64,000 nt of DNA from Bacteroidales bacterium (GCA_016938235.1 JAFGVA010000130.1:52076-116075), one strand, 5' to 3'; shown: positions 33,608-44,079, counted from the first letter of the stretch. Numbers and translations are program-made. Notes: generated by a model not told the origin, from the sequence alone.

Positions 33608-34606
33608 CTATGCAAGCGTAGCAACCATTACAGCCTTTATGGTATGCATACGGTTTTCTGCTTCATCGAAAACAATAGATGCATCCGATTCAAAAACCTC
33701 ATCGGTAACTTCCATTGCCTCCAAACCATACTTCTGGTAAATCTCTTCGCCTATCTTAGTGTCTCTGTTGTGGTAAGCCGGAAGACAATGTAAAAACTTA
33801 ACATCGGGATTAGCGGTAAGTTTCATAACCTCAGAATTAATCTGGTAGGGTTTCAGCAGTTTAATCCGCTCTTCCCAAACTGAATCGGGTTCACCCATTG
33901 AAACCCACACATCGGTATACAGAAAATCGGCATTTTTCACAGCCTCTGCTACATTATCGGTAATCAGAACAGAACCTCCGGTTTTTGCAGCAATTTCTTT
34001 GCAGGTATTTACCAGCTCTTCCCGGGGTTGACACGAAACCGGTGCAGCAGCGCGAAAATCCATTCCCATTTTTGCTGCACCAACCATCAGCGAATTCCCC
34101 ATATTATTTCTGGCATCACCCAGGTAACAGAATTTAATCTCATTTAATGGTTTTGCCGAATGCTCTTTAATTGTAAGAAAGTCTGCTAATATCTGGGTGG
34201 GATGAAAATCGTCGGTTAAACCATTCCATACCGGTACTCCGGCATATTTGGCAAGTTCTTCAACAATTTTTTGTCCAAAACCCCGGTACTCAATACCGTC
34301 AAACATTCTGCCCAGAACTCGTGCAGTATCTTTCATCGACTCTTTTCCACCAATCTGGGTACCACTAGGCCCCAGGTATGTAACATGTGCCCCCTGATCA
34401 TATGCAGCTACTTCAAATGCACACCTTGTCCTTGTCGAAGTCTTTTCGAATATCAAAGCAATATTCTTTCCCTTCAATAGTTGCTGCTCAGTACCAGTAT
34501 ACTTTGCAGACTTCAAGTCTCCGGCAAGTTTCAACAAAAACTCAATTTCTGAAGGAGTAAAATCCAATAATTTCAGAAAATGACGATTCTTTAAATTAAC
34601 AGGCAT
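33608..34606 (-). CDS. argF: Ornithine carbamoyltransferase
   Basis: 332 aa, normal length. The carbamoyl-phosphate site STRTR is at 57-61 ([20 protein letters not shown]). The ornithine-side HPTQILAD and the HCLP motif ([11 protein letters not shown]) are intact. This is the classic enzyme form. The acetyl/succinyl-ornithine transcarbamylases of some Bacteroidota differ at these motifs, so it should use ornithine directly. It makes citrulline for arginine synthesis, in the cytoplasm. No other arg gene is nearby; a single-gene unit ended by its own terminator. Confidence 0.96.
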   Translation of the reverse strand: MPVNLKNRHFLKLLDFTPSEIEFLLKLAGDLKSAKYTGTEQQLLKGKNIALIFEKTSTRTRCAFEVAAYDQGAHVTYLGPSGTQIGGKESMKDTARVLGRMFDGIEYRGFGQKIVEELAKYAGVPVWNGLTDDFHPTQILADFLTIKEHSAKPLNEIKFCYLGDARNNMGNSLMVGAAKMGMDFRAAAPVSCQPREELVNTCKEIAAKTGGSVLITDNVAEAVKNADFLYTDVWVSMGEPDSVWEERIKLLKPYQINSEVMKLTANPDVKFLHCLPAYHNRDTKIGEEIYQKYGLEAMEVTDEVFESDASIVFDEAENRMHTIKAVMVATLA

Positions 34607-34831
34607 ACAATCTATTTTTAGTTAAACATGAAGCAAATTTAGCTTATTTAGTCTATCTGAATCATGATCAAAATCACATTTATGTATCTTTATTTATTTG
34701 TTGTGTATATTTATACTATTCGGAATAACAATAAAAATACTTACCTTAATAACAAAAAAAGCTTTGTCGGTCAAAATACAAGCCGGCCGATGTATCACCT
34801 ACTTAATAAATAGGTACTTTTAGCGGAAGTT

Positions 34832-35515
34832 ATGAGTATGAGAAGCCTTATTTTAGTATTTGCTATTTCTCTTGTTTTCATTTCATGCAAAAAAGAAATG
34901 CATGAAGGTTTTTATGACCATGGAGAGATTGTATATAAAATCACTTATCTGAACGAAGATAACGGTAATTTTGATCCTTCCCTTTTACCGAAAAAAATGA
35001 CCATGACATTTGATAAGGATTATTGTTCAATCATTATAGATGGTTTTATGGGCTTCTTCAAACTTGAAAACACTACCTCATTCAAGAAAAAGAAAAGCAC
35101 AACACAGCTAAAAGTACTTGACAAAAGATACTTGTTTTATGGTGGCCGCAATGAACTTATGTGTTGTTTTGACAGCTTTGAAGATATGATAATTAAAAAT
35201 GATACAACAACAAAGACAATTGCAGGGCTGAAATCACAACGTGGTATAGCTGCTATACCTGCTCTCAAAGAGTCTTTTGATATTTATTATACCAACGATA
35301 TTTCTATTAACGATCCAAATATTACCAATCCATACAGAGGCATTAATGGCATCCTTACAGAGTTTGTTCTAAATATGGGCCCCTATAAAATGCGCTTCGA
35401 AGCGCAGGAATTTAATCCAGATAAATTTCCGGACGAAAAATTAAAAATATCTGATAAAACCGTTGAAGTTTCGCGCGAAGAAATGGTTTATGCTCTTGAA
35501 AGGCTCATGAAGTAA
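34832..35515 (+). CDS. Putative lipoprotein, DUF4412-like
   Basis: 227 aa. The signal sequence LILVFAISLVFISC ends in a lipobox, so Cys21 would be lipidated. The mature region (VYKITYLNEDNG, PKKMTMTFDKDYCSIIIDGF, then FEDMIIKNDTTTKTIAGL) is beta-rich and resembles DUF4412, which is related to LolA-like beta folds. Lys residues after the Cys do not match a clear surface-export signal. Function unknown. It lies 127 bp before ftsK. Confidence 0.7.
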   Translation: MSMRSLILVFAISLVFISCKKEMHEGFYDHGEIVYKITYLNEDNGNFDPSLLPKKMTMTFDKDYCSIIIDGFMGFFKLENTTSFKKKKSTTQLKVLDKRYLFYGGRNELMCCFDSFEDMIIKNDTTTKTIAGLKSQRGIAAIPALKESFDIYYTNDISINDPNITNPYRGINGILTEFVLNMGPYKMRFEAQEFNPDKFPDEKLKISDKTVEVSREEMVYALERLMK

Positions 35516-35611
35516 ATCTGAGCTCTGACCTGTTAAATTCTTATTTTTCTGCATTTATTAAATTGTTGAATAATAATTGGCTTTTTAACCTGTTATAAAC
35601 TTGTGTCATAT

Positions 35612-35619
35612 TAAATTTG
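35612..35619 (+). promoter_or_regulatory. Candidate -7 box upstream of ftsK
   Basis: TAAATTTG matches TAnnTTTG in full and lies 23 bp before the preferred ATG at 35643. It falls inside the longer TTG-started frame, arguing against that start. No clear -33 element. Confidence 0.35.
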
Positions 35620-35642
35620 GTTTTTATAAGCAGGGTTGGCAC

Positions 35643-38048
35643 ATGGCAAAAAAAACAAAAGACAAGAAGAGTAAAACAAACAGTAAAAAAAGCAGGAAAG
35701 CTACATTCAGAGACGAACGGATAAGAATAATTGCCGGTCTGCTGTTTTTGGCGGCTTCTCTTACCGTATTCATATCAATACTTTCTTATATTTTCACATG
35801 GAAATCTGACCAAAGTTTTGAGTGGACTTCGGATATGAATAACCCGGCTGTTGAAGCAGGTAACTGGGCGGGAAAGCTTGGTGCTTCTGTTGCGCACTTA
35901 TTGGTTAATCAATGGTTCGGATTAGCATCGCTTAGTATTTCATTCATACTGGTTCTTATTGGCTTTCGATTCTTAAGAATTCGCCTTTTGCCTTTCTGGA
36001 GAAGTGTATTAATTTCAATCATGGCCACCATTGTTGTTTCCGCATGGTTAGGATTGTTTACACTTAATACTCCAATACTCGGAAGCGGACTCGGTGGCAA
36101 TCATGGTTACTTTATCAGCCAGTACCTTAAAAGCTTAATCGGAACAGTTGGTACGATACTTTTGTTAAGTATAACAAGTTTAGGCGTTTTATTGTATATA
36201 TGGCCAGAATTACTTAAAAGCCTTTCTAAAATATTCAGTTTTAATTTTGAACGAAAAACAGTAAAAAATCCCGAATCGGATATCAATACCGAAGATGATA
36301 ATAGTGATTTTGAAAAGAATTCAAGCAGTGAAGACGATTCTGATTTAGTCTTTGAAACGGAATTTCCACAACAGGAAAAGCAAGGCGAGTATGAAAAATT
36401 TGAAACAAAAATAAACGAAGAACCTGCTGAGGAAAAAGCAACAGAGCCTGCTGAGGATAACAATGAAGAAGACCTTCGGTTTATAGTTGATGAGGGTAAA
36501 AAAGACGATCCTGAAGGAGAAGCAAAGAGAAATCTGCCACTGGAAGATTATGATCCTACCCTGGAGCTATCTGATTTTAAATTGCCCCCCATTGACCTTT
36601 TGGAAAAACATGATTTGCAAAACTCCAGTGTAACACAAGAAGAACTTATCAGCAATAAAAATAAAATTGTTGAAACCCTGGGTCATTATAAGATTAAAAT
36701 TGATAAGATTAAGGCTACAATCGGACCAACTGTTACCCTGTATGAAATTGTGCCTGCACCGGGCGTCAGGATATCCAGAATTAAGAGTCTTGAAGATGAT
36801 ATAGCATTAAATTTATCGGCACTGGGCATTCGAATAATTGCACCTATACCGGGAAAAGGAACAATTGGTATTGAAGTGCCAAACCAAAAACCCGAAATAG
36901 TTTCGATGCGTTCATTGCTAAGTTCAAGAAAGTTCCAGGATTCGAAATATGATTTAGCCATTGCATTGGGCAAAACAATTTCGAATGAAACCTATGTTTT
37001 TGATTTGGCAAAAATGCCACACCTTTTGGTAGCCGGTGCAACCGGACAGGGTAAATCGGTGGGGCTGAATGTTATTCTTACCTCACTGCTCTACAGAAAG
37101 CACCCCAGCCAGTTAAAGTTCGTTCTTGTTGATCCAAAGAAAGTTGAATTAACGCTTTACCAGAAAATTGAAAAACATTACCTGGCAAAAATTCCTGATT
37201 CTGAAGAAACAATTATTACCGATACTCAAAAGGTTATAAATACGCTCAATTCTTTATGCATTGAGATGGATAACAGGTATAACCTGCTCAAAGCTGCCCA
37301 GGTAAGAAATATTAAAGAATACAATCAAAAGTTTATTAAAAGACAGCTAAATCCCGAAAAAGGGCATCAATACTTACCCTATATAGTTGTAGTAGTTGAC
37401 GAGTTTGCTGATTTAATAATGACTGCCGGCAGAGAGGTTGAAACACCTTTGGCAAGGCTTGCTCAGCTTGCACGAGCAATTGGTATTCATCTGGTACTTG
37501 CTACCCAGCGACCGACAACCAATATAATTACAGGTGTTATTAAAGCTAACTTCCCCGCCAGAATTGCTTTCAGGGTTACATCAATGATAGATTCAAGAAC
37601 AATTTTAGACAGCCCCGGAGCTAATCAGCTTATTGGCCGTGGAGACTTACTTTTTGCACCCGGTAGTGACCTGGTAAGGTTGCAATGCGCATTTATTGAT
37701 ATACCAGAATTAGAAGAAATAACGAACTTTATTGGAAATCAACGGTCATACCCTACTCCATTCTTTTTACCCGAATTTAACGATGATAGTTCCGACAGTA
37801 TTCTAGATGTTGATTTATCGAAAAAAGATGCTCTTTTTAACGATGCAGCCCGTTTAATAGTTGCACACCAGCAAGGTTCTACTTCGCTCATCCAAAGAAA
37901 ATTTTCTATTGGATACAACAGGGCCGGCAGAATTGTTGACCAACTCGAAGCCGCCGGCATAGTAGGCCCGTTTGAAGGCAGCAAGGCCAGACAGGTACTT
38001 ATTCCTGATGAATATACTTTGGAACAATATTTGAGTAGTTTAGAATAA
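35643..38048 (+). CDS. ftsK: DNA translocase FtsK/SpoIIIE
   Basis: 801 aa from the preferred ATG (MAKKTKDKKSKT...); the track start at 35601 is a TTG that adds 14 unlikely residues. Four membrane helices lie in about the first 190 residues, followed by an acidic linker (about 205-300). The motor has Walker A GATGQGKSVG (about 466-475) and Walker B VVVVDEFADL. A C-terminal winged-helix gamma domain (LIQRKFSIGYNRAGRIVDQL) reads KOPS-like DNA signals. It pumps chromosomes at the division septum. The LolA-like gene follows 11 bp later, a standard Bacteroidota pair. Confidence 0.96.
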   Translation: MAKKTKDKKSKTNSKKSRKATFRDERIRIIAGLLFLAASLTVFISILSYIFTWKSDQSFEWTSDMNNPAVEAGNWAGKLGASVAHLLVNQWFGLASLSISFILVLIGFRFLRIRLLPFWRSVLISIMATIVVSAWLGLFTLNTPILGSGLGGNHGYFISQYLKSLIGTVGTILLLSITSLGVLLYIWPELLKSLSKIFSFNFERKTVKNPESDINTEDDNSDFEKNSSSEDDSDLVFETEFPQQEKQGEYEKFETKINEEPAEEKATEPAEDNNEEDLRFIVDEGKKDDPEGEAKRNLPLEDYDPTLELSDFKLPPIDLLEKHDLQNSSVTQEELISNKNKIVETLGHYKIKIDKIKATIGPTVTLYEIVPAPGVRISRIKSLEDDIALNLSALGIRIIAPIPGKGTIGIEVPNQKPEIVSMRSLLSSRKFQDSKYDLAIALGKTISNETYVFDLAKMPHLLVAGATGQGKSVGLNVILTSLLYRKHPSQLKFVLVDPKKVELTLYQKIEKHYLAKIPDSEETIITDTQKVINTLNSLCIEMDNRYNLLKAAQVRNIKEYNQKFIKRQLNPEKGHQYLPYIVVVVDEFADLIMTAGREVETPLARLAQLARAIGIHLVLATQRPTTNIITGVIKANFPARIAFRVTSMIDSRTILDSPGANQLIGRGDLLFAPGSDLVRLQCAFIDIPELEEITNFIGNQRSYPTPFFLPEFNDDSSDSILDVDLSKKDALFNDAARLIVAHQQGSTSLIQRKFSIGYNRAGRIVDQLEAAGIVGPFEGSKARQVLIPDEYTLEQYLSSLE

Positions 38049-38059
38049 AACCGTCAATT

Positions 38060-38722
38060 ATGAAACAACTTTTCGTTTTAGTTATAGCTATCAATTTTTT
38101 TTCGCTTGTAACAGCACAGGATGAGATTATACAAGATACCGCAGCACAAAGAATTCTTGATAATGTGAGTTTAAACATAAACTCCTATGAAACAATTATT
38201 GCCGATTTTGAGCTGAATATCGACAACCGCATGGAAGACCTTCATTCAAAAAGTTCCGGTACAATCTTTATCAAAGGCAATAAATATTATATGGAATCGC
38301 TGGGGACACAGGTATATTATAATGGCAAAACCATGTGGAGCTATATGCCCGACATAAAGGAAGTGACAATTACAGAGCCTGATGAATCTGAAGGTGATTT
38401 TGTTGACAATCCTGCACTTATATTCTCATTTTATAAGCGCGATTTTAAATACAGGCTGGTGGGTGAAGTAAAGGTTGAAAACAACTGGATGTATGAAATA
38501 GAATTATACCCAAAAGACCTGAATCAACCTTATTCGAGATTTAAGTTGTATGTTGAAAAGGGAAGCAACGATCTTTATATGGTAAAAGCAATCAGTAAAG
38601 ATGCTATTGATTATACAATTTATATCCTAAACACAAAATTCAATAAAGAAGTGAAAGACGATAAATTCAGTTTTAAAGAAGAAAACTTCCCTGGTATTGA
38701 AATTATTGATATGAGATTTTAG
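38060..38722 (+). CDS. LolA-like outer-membrane lipoprotein carrier
   Basis: 220 aa with a signal peptide (LFVLVIAINFFSLVTA). The mature protein has the LolA open half-barrel pattern, with SSGTIFIKGNKYYMESLGTQVYYNGKTMWSYMP and YELYPKDLNQPYSRFKLYVE-like strands. It should shuttle lipoproteins through the periplasm. It is co-transcribed with ftsK and converges on the 7TM-HD gene with only 2 bp between stop codons and no terminator hairpin. Confidence 0.9.
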   Translation: MKQLFVLVIAINFFSLVTAQDEIIQDTAAQRILDNVSLNINSYETIIADFELNIDNRMEDLHSKSSGTIFIKGNKYYMESLGTQVYYNGKTMWSYMPDIKEVTITEPDESEGDFVDNPALIFSFYKRDFKYRLVGEVKVENNWMYEIELYPKDLNQPYSRFKLYVEKGSNDLYMVKAISKDAIDYTIYILNTKFNKEVKDDKFSFKEENFPGIEIIDMRF

Positions 38723-38724
38723 TG

Positions 38725-40875
38725 TTATTTTGGGTAAGCAATTCTGGCATGATATATTGTATTTAACCTGGCCTTGAAAATCTCTTTAACTCTTTTTATA
38801 TCTCTGAATGTGATATCAGCCTCTTCAAACTGACCTTCATCAATCTGAGAATTGATAATGCGCTCAACAAGCTCACTAATAGTTTCGAGAGAATATTTTT
38901 CAAGACTTCGTGAAGCAGCTTCCACAGAATCAGCCATCATTAAAACAGCATTCTCTTTAGTCATTGGCTTAGGACCGGGATACTGAAAATCTTGAGCATT
39001 TATTATTTTTCCCGGATTCTCGTTTTGGTATGTTCTGTAAAAATATTTCGCCGTAGATGTTCCATGATGGGTTACAATAAAGTTGGCAATAGGTTCCGGC
39101 AGGTTATATTTTTTAGCCAGTTCCATTCCTTTAATTACATGATCAATTATTATTCTGGCACTTTCTTTTAAGTCTTTGTTGGCATGCGGATTAGGACCAC
39201 CTGCCTGATTCTCGGTAAAATACGATGCATCAACCATTTTCCCTATGTCATGATAAAGAGCACCTGTTCTTACAAGCATGGGATTTCCGCCAATATGCCT
39301 TATTGCTTCTTCAGCCAGGTTTGCCACCTGCAATGAGTGTTGAAATGTGGCTGGTGCATTTTCGGCAAGTTTACGAAGTAAAGGCTGATTTGTATCCGAC
39401 AACTCCATAAGAGTTGTATCCGATAAAAATCCAAAAATCTTTTCAAAAAGGTATATCAGTAAGAAGGATATCAGAATCAAGACTCCATTGAGTGCAAAGT
39501 CTCTGAAGTTTAACCACGAAATAAAAGTGAAGCTGCCATCCTGAATTATGGACAGACCAAAATATGTAAATGAATAGGCCATAACAACAAACAAGGCAGC
39601 CAGAAAGAACCTTGATCTGTGATACAGATTAGTAAGACTAAATATAGCCACCATACCTGCGAAAATATTAATAAACACAAATTCGAATCTTGAATCAGCA
39701 AAAAAACCTGCCAGCAGAATAGTTATTACATGAATAAACAAAGCCACACGTTCGTCATAAAAAGTACGAATTATGATAGGTAAGATGGCAAAGGGCACAA
39801 TATAATAGCTAATATTTTCGATGTTATATGCAGTGCGTGCAAGCAGAAGCATTGCAACCATCATAAATAAAATAAATGAAGTCTTGACAATGCTGTTTAA
39901 TATTTCTCTTCGGAAATTAAACATAAAAAGGTAAATTACGCTAAGGGCAATAAGAACCAAAATAATACGACCAGCCCATGCCAGAAAGGAGTTTACCTGT
40001 CCGAATTGTTCCGAATAATCTCTTTTGTATGACTCCAGTATTTGAAATGTTTCGTGGGTAACAATAACCCCTTTTGCAATAATTAATTCTCCTTCCTGAA
40101 TTTTCCCCTTGGTAAGCGATATTTTTTTCTCGCTTTCAATACGCTCAAGATCTGTTTTTTCAGCATTGTAAATCACATTCTCAACTAAATATTTATCAAT
40201 ATCCAGTTCTGAGAAAAAGGCAGAATACCGCTGAATATTTCTGCTGTTATCTTCTTCGATTTTATCAAGTATTAAACCACCAATTGTTAAATATGCCGAT
40301 TTAGCTGTAGGAATAGAGTTAAATGAGGTTTCTTCGGCTTCAGCAATATTATTCCTGAGAATTTTTACTTTCTTAATCTTTTGAATGCCCGTCTCAGAAG
40401 CAGTTGGTTCGCGAACAATACCGGTAACATAGGCTTGTTCAAGAGTTGATGAAATAAAATCACGATATTTGTTTTGCAGGTTTATTAATGAAACGTACCT
40501 GCCACTTTCATAATAGGTTTTTTCGTCATCTATTTTAAATTCGCGTAGTGAATAAACTACCCATTGTTTATCGAAATTTTCTTTAAAAGATTTTAAGTTC
40601 TTTTCAAAAATATCTCCGTTAAAATAAAAATAAAGAGGAAGGTTGTTTATAAGTGAATCTCTTTCAGCCTGTAATTCTGCCTCGGGTTTATAAACAGAAA
40701 AATTAAAATTTGCCACAAGATTTTCATATTTCCAGGGGCTTCCTATACTGTATTCTAAATCGAACTTTCTTTCCCGGGGCAACAGGTATACAATTACCAC
40801 TAATGATGCAACAAACAAAATAATTGTTAATACATGTTTTAAGTAATTCCCAACCTTTGTAAATACCTTATTCAT
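38725..40875 (-). CDS. 7TM-HD domain phosphohydrolase (PgpH-type)
   Basis: 716 aa. One N-terminal membrane helix, then a large extracytoplasmic domain (about 45-290), about seven membrane helices (about 300-480) and a C-terminal HD domain with HDIGK near 540 (GALYHDIGKMVDAS) and later IIDHVIKGMELAKK and THHGTSTAKYFY. This order matches 7TMR-HDED/PgpH proteins, which hydrolyse cyclic-di-AMP in Listeria. Together with the YbbR-domain gene at 7.5 kb it points to c-di-AMP signalling, although the cyclase is not in the window. Single-gene unit. Confidence 0.93.
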   Translation of the reverse strand: MNKVFTKVGNYLKHVLTIILFVASLVVIVYLLPRERKFDLEYSIGSPWKYENLVANFNFSVYKPEAELQAERDSLINNLPLYFYFNGDIFEKNLKSFKENFDKQWVVYSLREFKIDDEKTYYESGRYVSLINLQNKYRDFISSTLEQAYVTGIVREPTASETGIQKIKKVKILRNNIAEAEETSFNSIPTAKSAYLTIGGLILDKIEEDNSRNIQRYSAFFSELDIDKYLVENVIYNAEKTDLERIESEKKISLTKGKIQEGELIIAKGVIVTHETFQILESYKRDYSEQFGQVNSFLAWAGRIILVLIALSVIYLFMFNFRREILNSIVKTSFILFMMVAMLLLARTAYNIENISYYIVPFAILPIIIRTFYDERVALFIHVITILLAGFFADSRFEFVFINIFAGMVAIFSLTNLYHRSRFFLAALFVVMAYSFTYFGLSIIQDGSFTFISWLNFRDFALNGVLILISFLLIYLFEKIFGFLSDTTLMELSDTNQPLLRKLAENAPATFQHSLQVANLAEEAIRHIGGNPMLVRTGALYHDIGKMVDASYFTENQAGGPNPHANKDLKESARIIIDHVIKGMELAKKYNLPEPIANFIVTHHGTSTAKYFYRTYQNENPGKIINAQDFQYPGPKPMTKENAVLMMADSVEAASRSLEKYSLETISELVERIINSQIDEGQFEEADITFRDIKRVKEIFKARLNTIYHARIAYPK

Positions 40876-41000
40876 ATCGTTTAGACTTATCTTTCGAAAA
40901 TACCAAAAAAAACTACTTGATTTATAATTTTCTGAATAAATGCTTTGATAACCCTCATGTAAACCAAATATTGCTTTGTATTTTTATCTAAAATATAGTT

Positions 41001-41726
41001 ATGAAGATTATTCAGTGTTTTCTCACCTACGTTCCTGTGCGGCATGAACCAAGCCATAAATCAGAACAAATAAGCCAGTTAATCTATGGCGAAACAGCAG
41101 AAATAATTGAAGAAAATAAGGAATGGTTCAGAATAAAAACCACTTTTGATAATTACGAAGGGTGGCTGGAAAAAAAAACAGTTCATTTTCAGACCAATAA
41201 AACAAATGCAATAATTCTTAAAACATTTGCCCGATTGATTGAAAAAAACAATGATTCGCGCTGGCTGTCTGTTGGCAGTGAGATTGACCTTGATAGGACT
41301 GAAGCTGCCGGAGCCTCGGTTTTTATGCCTGAAACCGGATTGGATGACAATAAAATTTCGGATATCGCAATTCAGTTTTTGGGCTCTCCCTATTTGTGGG
41401 GCGGACGTACATTTATGGGCATCGATTGTTCAGGTTTTGTTCAGGTTGTATACAAAAGTCGGGGAATTTCGCTACCCAGAGATGCATCGCAACAGGTAAA
41501 TACCGGCATTGAAGTACCCTTTATTGAAATGGCCAAAGAAGGCGATTTAGCTTTCTTCGAGAATGAAGAAGGAAATATTTCGCATGTAGGAATACTATTG
41601 CCAGAAAACAAAATAATTCATGCATCTGGTCAGGTAAGAATAGATAAGATTGATCATCAGGGTATTGTAAATGCAGATACCGGAAATTATACGCACAAAC
41701 TCAGAATTATTAAGACAATAATTTAA
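41001..41726 (+). CDS. NlpC/P60 (C40) peptidase with SH3-like N-terminus
   Basis: 241 aa. The N-terminal part (SHKSEQISQLIYGETAEIIE, WFRIKTTFDNYEGWLEKK) is one bacterial SH3 module, followed by a bridging region. The C-terminal NlpC/P60 domain has the catalytic Cys143 (GIDCSGFV), His195 (ISHVGILL) and His207 (IIHASG). It cleaves bonds in cell-wall peptides, typically D-Glu to a diamino acid. No clear signal peptide is visible, so it may act on recycled muropeptides in the cytoplasm; location is open. Confidence 0.9.
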   Translation: MKIIQCFLTYVPVRHEPSHKSEQISQLIYGETAEIIEENKEWFRIKTTFDNYEGWLEKKTVHFQTNKTNAIILKTFARLIEKNNDSRWLSVGSEIDLDRTEAAGASVFMPETGLDDNKISDIAIQFLGSPYLWGGRTFMGIDCSGFVQVVYKSRGISLPRDASQQVNTGIEVPFIEMAKEGDLAFFENEEGNISHVGILLPENKIIHASGQVRIDKIDHQGIVNADTGNYTHKLRIIKTII

Positions 41727-41728
41727 TA

Positions 41729-41760
41729 TAAAAAAAACCGATGCAAATCTTACACCGGTT
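41729..41760. terminator. Probable terminator between convergent genes
   Basis: Stem AACCG (41736-41740) / CGGTT (41756-41760), extended by TG/CA after one mismatch. An eight-T run on the minus strand makes it suited to ending cysN. Confidence 0.6.
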
Positions 41761-41788
41761 CAATATATCGTTTGATTCTCAATCGTTT

Positions 41789-43072
41789 TTAAACAATCAT
41801 ACCGGCACAAATTGTATTATTTGTAGCATCGTCAACCAGAATAACACATCCTGTTATTTTATTTTTCTCGTAAGAATCAAAAATAAGAGGCTGAGTGGTA
41901 CGAATTGTCATTTTTCCTATTTCATTTAATCTTACTGACTTATCCCCGGTAATTTTTTCCAAAGTATTGATATCGATTTTATAGTCAACAGATTTAATTA
42001 CACATTTCACTTCCTTAGTAGTATGCCTAAGGGTATATTTTGCATTAGGCATCAACTCTTTTTCGCTCAGCCAGCAAAATTTAAAAGTAATATCCTGGCC
42101 AACACTTGGCAGATCATCAATAGCTACTATCATATCTCCCCTGCTGATATCAATATCATCTTCGAGCGTAATAGTAACCGATTGCGGAGGGAATGCAGAA
42201 GCCATATTTTCGGCACCCATCATATCAATGGTTTTAACTTTAGAACTCAAGCCAGCCGGAAGAATAGTAACATCGTCACCCGGTTTAAAAACACCTCCTG
42301 CAACACGACCCGCATATCCACGGTAATCGTGCCATTCGGCCTTTTGTGGTCTGACCACATACTGAACCGGAAATCTTTTGTCATTAAAATTTCTGTCGTT
42401 CTTTATATGCAGGTGTTCTAATAAATAAAGTAAGGTTGTACCGTCATACCAGGGCATTCTTTCTGAACGATCAACCACATTATCGCCCTTTAAAGCGCTA
42501 ATTGGAACAAAACGAACATCTTTTACATTCAGCTTATCTGAAACGGCATTGTAATCTTTACGAATCTTCTCATAAACTTCTTCCTTGTAATCAACAAGAT
42601 CCATTTTATTAATACATATAATAACATGAGGTATTTGAAGTAAAGAAGCTATAAACGAATGGCGTATAGTTTGTTCAACTACGCCATTTCTTGCATCTAC
42701 AAGAATAATAGCCGCGTTAGCTGTTGAAGCACCGGTAACCATATTTCGTGTATACTGAACGTGACCGGGAGTATCGGCAATAATAAATTTACGTTTAGGT
42801 GTTGCAAAATACCTGTAGGCAACATCTATAGTAATACCTTGCTCGCGCTCTGCTCTAAGACCATCAGTTAAAAGGGCAAGGTTAACGTGTTCTTCTCCCT
42901 TGTTAATACTGGCTCGCTCAATAGCTTCCATTTGATCTTCGAAGATTGCTTTACTATCGTATAACAACCGACCAATAAGTGTACTTTTCCCGTCGTCAAC
43001 ACTACCTGCGGTGGTGAAGCGAAGGAGTTCCATATTTAAGTATCCGTCTTGTTTATCCTGAAATTCAGACAT
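41789..43072 (-). CDS. cysN: Sulfate adenylyltransferase subunit 1 (GTPase CysN)
   Basis: 427 aa from the ATG at 43072 (MSEFQDKQDGYLNMELLRFT). The track start at 43246 adds 58 residues that run back over the end of cysD and lack homology. The G1 motif GSVDDGKSTLIGRLLYDSK, G3 DTPGHVQYTRNMVTG and G4 NKMD are intact, followed by two beta-barrel domains. With CysD it makes adenosine 5'-phosphosulfate from ATP and sulfate, driven by GTP. No fused CysC kinase domain is present at the C-terminus. Confidence 0.95.
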   Translation of the reverse strand: MSEFQDKQDGYLNMELLRFTTAGSVDDGKSTLIGRLLYDSKAIFEDQMEAIERASINKGEEHVNLALLTDGLRAEREQGITIDVAYRYFATPKRKFIIADTPGHVQYTRNMVTGASTANAAIILVDARNGVVEQTIRHSFIASLLQIPHVIICINKMDLVDYKEEVYEKIRKDYNAVSDKLNVKDVRFVPISALKGDNVVDRSERMPWYDGTTLLYLLEHLHIKNDRNFNDKRFPVQYVVRPQKAEWHDYRGYAGRVAGGVFKPGDDVTILPAGLSSKVKTIDMMGAENMASAFPPQSVTITLEDDIDISRGDMIVAIDDLPSVGQDITFKFCWLSEKELMPNAKYTLRHTTKEVKCVIKSVDYKIDINTLEKITGDKSVRLNEIGKMTIRTTQPLIFDSYEKNKITGCVILVDDATNNTICAGMIV

Positions 43073-43130
43073 GATATAGTGTTTTTTAATATTTTCAAAA
43101 AATTGAAGTAACCCGAAATTGTGTATAAAA

Positions 43131-44036
43131 TTAGAAGTAGCCTTCTTTTTTCCTGTCTTCCATAGCGGCTTCAGAACGTTTATCGTCCGCACGGCCACCA
43201 CGTTCGGTAGTTCTGGTGGCTGCAACTTCCCTGATAATATCTTCAAGGCTGTTTGCCATAGAAAGTGTTAATCCGGTGCAGGTAATATCGCCGATGGTTC
43301 TGCAACGTACGTCTTTAATTTCAAGCTTTTCTGTATCCTTAAGTTGCATAAAATCAGCTTTCGCCAGCCAGACACCATCGCGGTTAAACACTTCTCTTTT
43401 ATGAGTAAAATATAGGTTTGGAATATCAATATCTTCCATATAAATATATTGCCAAACATCCATTTCGGTCCAGTTACTTAATGGAAATACCCTAAAATGT
43501 TCTCCCATTTTTTTCTTTCCGTTAAAAATGTTCCAAAGCTCTGGTCTTTGGTTTTTGGGATCCCACTGTCCAAATTCGTCTCTGTGTGAAAAGAAACGTT
43601 CCTTTGCCCGGGCTTTTTCTTCGTCGCGGCGTCCGCCACCAAGAGCAACATCAAGTTTAAGTTCTTCAATTGCATCAAGTAATGTAACGGTTTGCAGCAT
43701 ATTTCTGCTTGCATTTATACCCGTTTCTTCAGCAGCTTTTCCCTGATCGATTGAATCCTGCACAAATCTAACCAAACATTGCACACCATGTTCCTTAGCA
43801 AGGTCGTCGCGAAACTTTAAAGTTTCTTCAAAGTTATGTCCTGTATCGATATGTAAAAGTGGAAATGGAACTTTTGCCGGCCAAAATGCCTTCCTGGCAA
43901 GGTGAAACATAACAATTGAATCCTTACCTCCTGAAAACAGTAATGCAGGGCGTTCGAATTGAGCAGCAACCTCACGCATAATATAAATTGATTCTGCTTC
44001 CAGCTCCCTCAAATGGTTGATGTTGTGTTTTTCCAT
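43131..44036 (-). CDS. cysD: Sulfate adenylyltransferase subunit 2
   Basis: 301 aa with the PP-loop SGGKDSIVMFHLARKAF near residue 35, then LHIDTGHNFEETLKFRD, the LGGGRRDEEKARAKERFFSHRD segment and the PLSNWTEMDVWQYIYMEDI motif, as in CysD. It carries the ATP sulfurylase activity of the CysDN pair. A perfect TATATTTG box lies 36 bp upstream. cysN follows after a 58-bp gap. No cysC, cysH or sulfate transporter gene is in view. Confidence 0.96.
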   Translation of the reverse strand: MEKHNINHLRELEAESIYIMREVAAQFERPALLFSGGKDSIVMFHLARKAFWPAKVPFPLLHIDTGHNFEETLKFRDDLAKEHGVQCLVRFVQDSIDQGKAAEETGINASRNMLQTVTLLDAIEELKLDVALGGGRRDEEKARAKERFFSHRDEFGQWDPKNQRPELWNIFNGKKKMGEHFRVFPLSNWTEMDVWQYIYMEDIDIPNLYFTHKREVFNRDGVWLAKADFMQLKDTEKLEIKDVRCRTIGDITCTGLTLSMANSLEDIIREVAATRTTERGGRADDKRSEAAMEDRKKEGYF

Positions 44037-44071
44037 ATGTTGAATAATCTTATTTTTTCAAGAATGAAGGG

Positions 44072-44079
44072 CAAATATA
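44072..44079 (-). promoter_or_regulatory. Candidate -7 box of cysDN
   Basis: TATATTTG on the minus strand, a full match to TAnnTTTG, 36 bp before the cysD ATG. No TTG box at the expected distance. Confidence 0.4.

Noticed and set aside
35601-35642. TTG-started extension of FtsK
   Set aside because: It contains a likely -7 box, so it is probably untranscribed. The ATG at 35643 starts a typical lysine-rich FtsK N-terminus.
43073-43246. 58-residue N-terminal extension of CysN in the ORF track
   Set aside because: It overlaps the cysD 3' end and has no CysN homology. The ATG at 43072 gives the normal N-terminus.
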